A stretch of 64,000 nt of DNA, from positions 373,146 to 437,145 of the forward strand of contig VZTG01001537.1 in NCBI GenBank assembly GCA_013397845.1, given 5' to 3'. Each line of letters starts with the position of its first letter. The stretch's first letter is position 1. The notes beneath the pieces were generated by a model. It searched no databases and was not told where the DNA came from. It saw only the letters and a list, made by a program, of their open reading frames with translations. Both the position numbers and the translations under genes were made by a program. Source of the stretch: Melanocharis versteri (Eukaryota > Chordata > Aves > Passeriformes > Melanocharitidae). Below, in pieces: positions 62,354 through 64,000 of this stretch.

Positions 62354-63778
62354 CTGTACAAAGAGGCAGAGAAGGACACATAAGACAGGGGGTTGGTAAC
62401 TGACCTCTCAACACAAATGAGATTAGCATCGAGTAGGAAGAGAGTACAATTCTGATCCCAGTGGCCAGCAGTGCAACTCAAGAGTTAACTTTGGCGGCTT
62501 AAAACCAGGACAAGAGAAGAATCCACTCCCCCTACTACCCAAGTCCAAGAGCTGACAAAACTAAGAACGAGACAAAGGGAGAAGGACACGCTGCATGACA
62601 CTGTTTTAAAAGTCAGTTTTAAAAGACAGGCTTTTGCCTGGAGATTTGCCTTTAAATTCTTACAGTCCCCTTGCCCCAGCATGGAAATCCTGCAATATGT
62701 CACTGAAAGGCTTTATACAGACCAGCAGACTGCAAAGGTCTATTAAATTATTCTCCAACTGTTGTGCAGCTAACAATGGAGGTATTCAGGCATTTTAAAA
62801 AGAATGAGGGAAGTCACAGGGGACAGCCCATTAGGAGGAACAGGATGTCAACATTGGTTGAAAATGGGTTCCTTTGTAATAGGAAATGCATTACAATGCC
62901 TGGAGATTAGTTTCTTTGTGGCTTCTAGCCCACATTTCTTCCTGCTAGGCTCAGATTACCTACATTCTCCACTGTTACCGGTATCATTCAACCGGATTAC
63001 AGCACAGCTTCCCAAGAGATAATGCAGTGCCCACCCCACCGCACCCCGATGGGGCAATTTGAGTCCTCCCCAAAACGAAGGAGAGTGCAGATTTTAACCA
63101 GAACTCCTTAGGCCCAAGGGTACAGATTTCCAGAGCTGACGGGTAATGTCTGAGGGCCAGCTGACCGAGGCACCGTGCCCGAGAGGTATATCACTATTAC
63201 CACGAGATTTAATTAAAGCTCTGGCTATATATTTGCCAGAGACACTGCTTATTCATAACTTGCATTTAAAAGCTAAAGTTAGATTCCCAGATCGTTTCTT
63301 TTTGTTATACTGCTCTTCAGTAGCCACAAGGAAAAAAACCAAAAACGAACAAACAAAAAAACCCCAAACCAACATCAACAACAAAAAAAAAGTCAAATAA
63401 GCCATCAGCCCCAGGCTTATTTGCCCCCCAGACTCACTCGCCAGGAAATGATTTAAGAAGATCCCCCAACCTGCGCAGGGCTCATTTCCCAGCTCCAACA
63501 CAAACGACTCAAGGCGGAATTCCACAGCCCGACAAACCAGGTATGCCTGTGCAACCCTGCAAAGGTCGCTTACAATTCACTGGAACTTCTCGATAACCCC
63601 CTAAACAGTCCCCAACAGCCCCTCAACTTCAGCCGGCTTTAAAATCAGAAAAGGCGGCATCCCCCAGAGACGGCCACAAATGCTGCTACCACTTCTCACC
63701 CAAAAACTTACAAATTCTGCAAAAGATATTGAATTCTGCCTCTTGACATATAGCTGTTAGCAAGTAGCCTGGTCTTAC
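62354..63778 (-). other. DUSP6: DUSP6 intron 2
   Basis: A 1,425-bp intron between the two coding exons. On the minus strand the donor is ATAG|GTAAGA and the acceptor is a pyrimidine-rich stretch ending TGTACAG|AT, both canonical GT-AG. It is phase 1. It contains an A-rich low-complexity stretch on the plus strand at about 63329-63392 (T-rich in the transcript). ORFs within it, including 62485-62703 and 63253-63525 on the minus strand, match nothing I recognise and are intronic. Confidence 0.93.
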
Positions 63779-64000
63779 CTATAAAGGAGATGGCCTCAGG
63801 AAAGAACTGAGACAGATTTTGGCTCCAGTGGTCAGAGATCGGGATCTGTTTGTACTTGAATTCACCGGCGTTTTCAAAGAGATTAGGCAGGTTAGGAGTG
63901 ACATTCAAGATGTATTTAATGCCGAACTCTTCTAAAACGTCCAAATTAGTGGAGTCCTTGGCACAGCCTAAGTAGAGGTAGGGTAAAATCTCCACCGGAA
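63779..64000 (-). CDS. DUSP6: DUSP6 (MKP-3), 3' part of coding exon 2, truncated by window edge
   Basis: Dual-specificity phosphatase 6 is a cytoplasmic MAP-kinase phosphatase that removes phosphate from Thr and Tyr of the ERK1/2 activation loop and acts as negative feedback on FGF/RAS-ERK signalling. This part encodes the start of the catalytic domain, about residues 207-279 of the 381-residue human protein. Visible landmarks are VEILPYLYLGCAKD and PISDHWSQ, whose Asp corresponds to the general acid (Asp262 in human). From memory, only one residue differs from human here (Y for F in EILPYLY). The apparent start Met at 63995 is a GTG read as Met; it is really an internal Val preceded by Phe-Pro, so translation continues off the right edge. 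The exon ends ATA-G followed by the donor GTAAGA, giving phase 1. Exon 1, with the ERK-docking rhodanese-like domain, and the promoter lie outside the window. The paralogues DUSP7 and DUSP9 are less likely because the match to DUSP6 is nearly complete. Confidence 0.97.

Noticed and set aside
63708..63995. A stand-alone 95-aa protein starting at 63995
   Set aside because: The start is an internal GTG (Val) of DUSP6 exon 2, and the last residues after SFI are intron read-through beyond the GTAAGA donor.
62046..64000. DUSP7 or DUSP9 instead of DUSP6
   Set aside because: The catalytic-domain and C-terminal sequences match DUSP6 almost residue for residue, including the VDSLQST terminus.

Overview
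This window looks like nuclear DNA from a bird, most probably a passerine. The gene signal is vertebrate: GT-AG introns, a tandem AATAAA poly(A) signal and a protein nearly identical to human DUSP6. The interspersed repeats are avian CR1 LINE fragments ending in the typical ATTCTRTG-type tail. One short repeat joins a tRNA-Ile-like head to a CR1-like tail, the architecture described for the passerine TguSINE1 family. The species call rests on repeat recognition from memory, not on a database search.

The only protein-coding gene I can support is the 3' part of DUSP6 (dual-specificity phosphatase 6, MKP-3), on the minus strand at the right edge. The window holds the end of coding exon 2 (63779-64000, running off the window), intron 2 (62354-63778), the last coding exon (62046-62353) and a 3' UTR of about 1.2 kb ending near 60830. 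Both catalytic parts are present: the general-acid Asp in exon 2 and the HCxxxxxR cysteine loop in exon 3. The 3' UTR carries two Pumilio elements, two UGUUUGUUUGU-type GU-rich elements and two AUUUA pentamers, as expected for an unstable, ERK-feedback mRNA.

The remaining 60 kb (1 to about 60830) is a gene desert with no supportable coding gene. In mammals the sequence 3' of DUSP6 is a long desert reaching to KITLG, so this block is probably the same interval. It contains: an approximately 1.66 kb 5'-truncated minus-strand CR1 with a nested tRNA-derived SINE (6364-8160, SINE 7835-7971); plus-strand CR1 copies at 14800-15822, 24952-25214 and 30165-30682; older CR1-like scraps near 18330, 32025 and 43560; two possible MIR/CORE-SINE relics near 985 and 4800; and microsatellites including a 70-bp CCTT/GGAA array, an AC array, a GT array and a TA array.

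The desert also has motif clusters that could be enhancers: an ETS-rich, GC-richer block 1.2 kb past the DUSP6 poly(A) site, a RUNX/AP-1/E-box/GATA cluster near 32.6 kb, and a near-perfect RFX X-box near 26.03 kb. A single N at 20388 sits between two near-copies of a 67-81 bp segment and may mark an assembly problem. I found no evidence of a novel biological system; the best leads are regulatory or repeat-structural.
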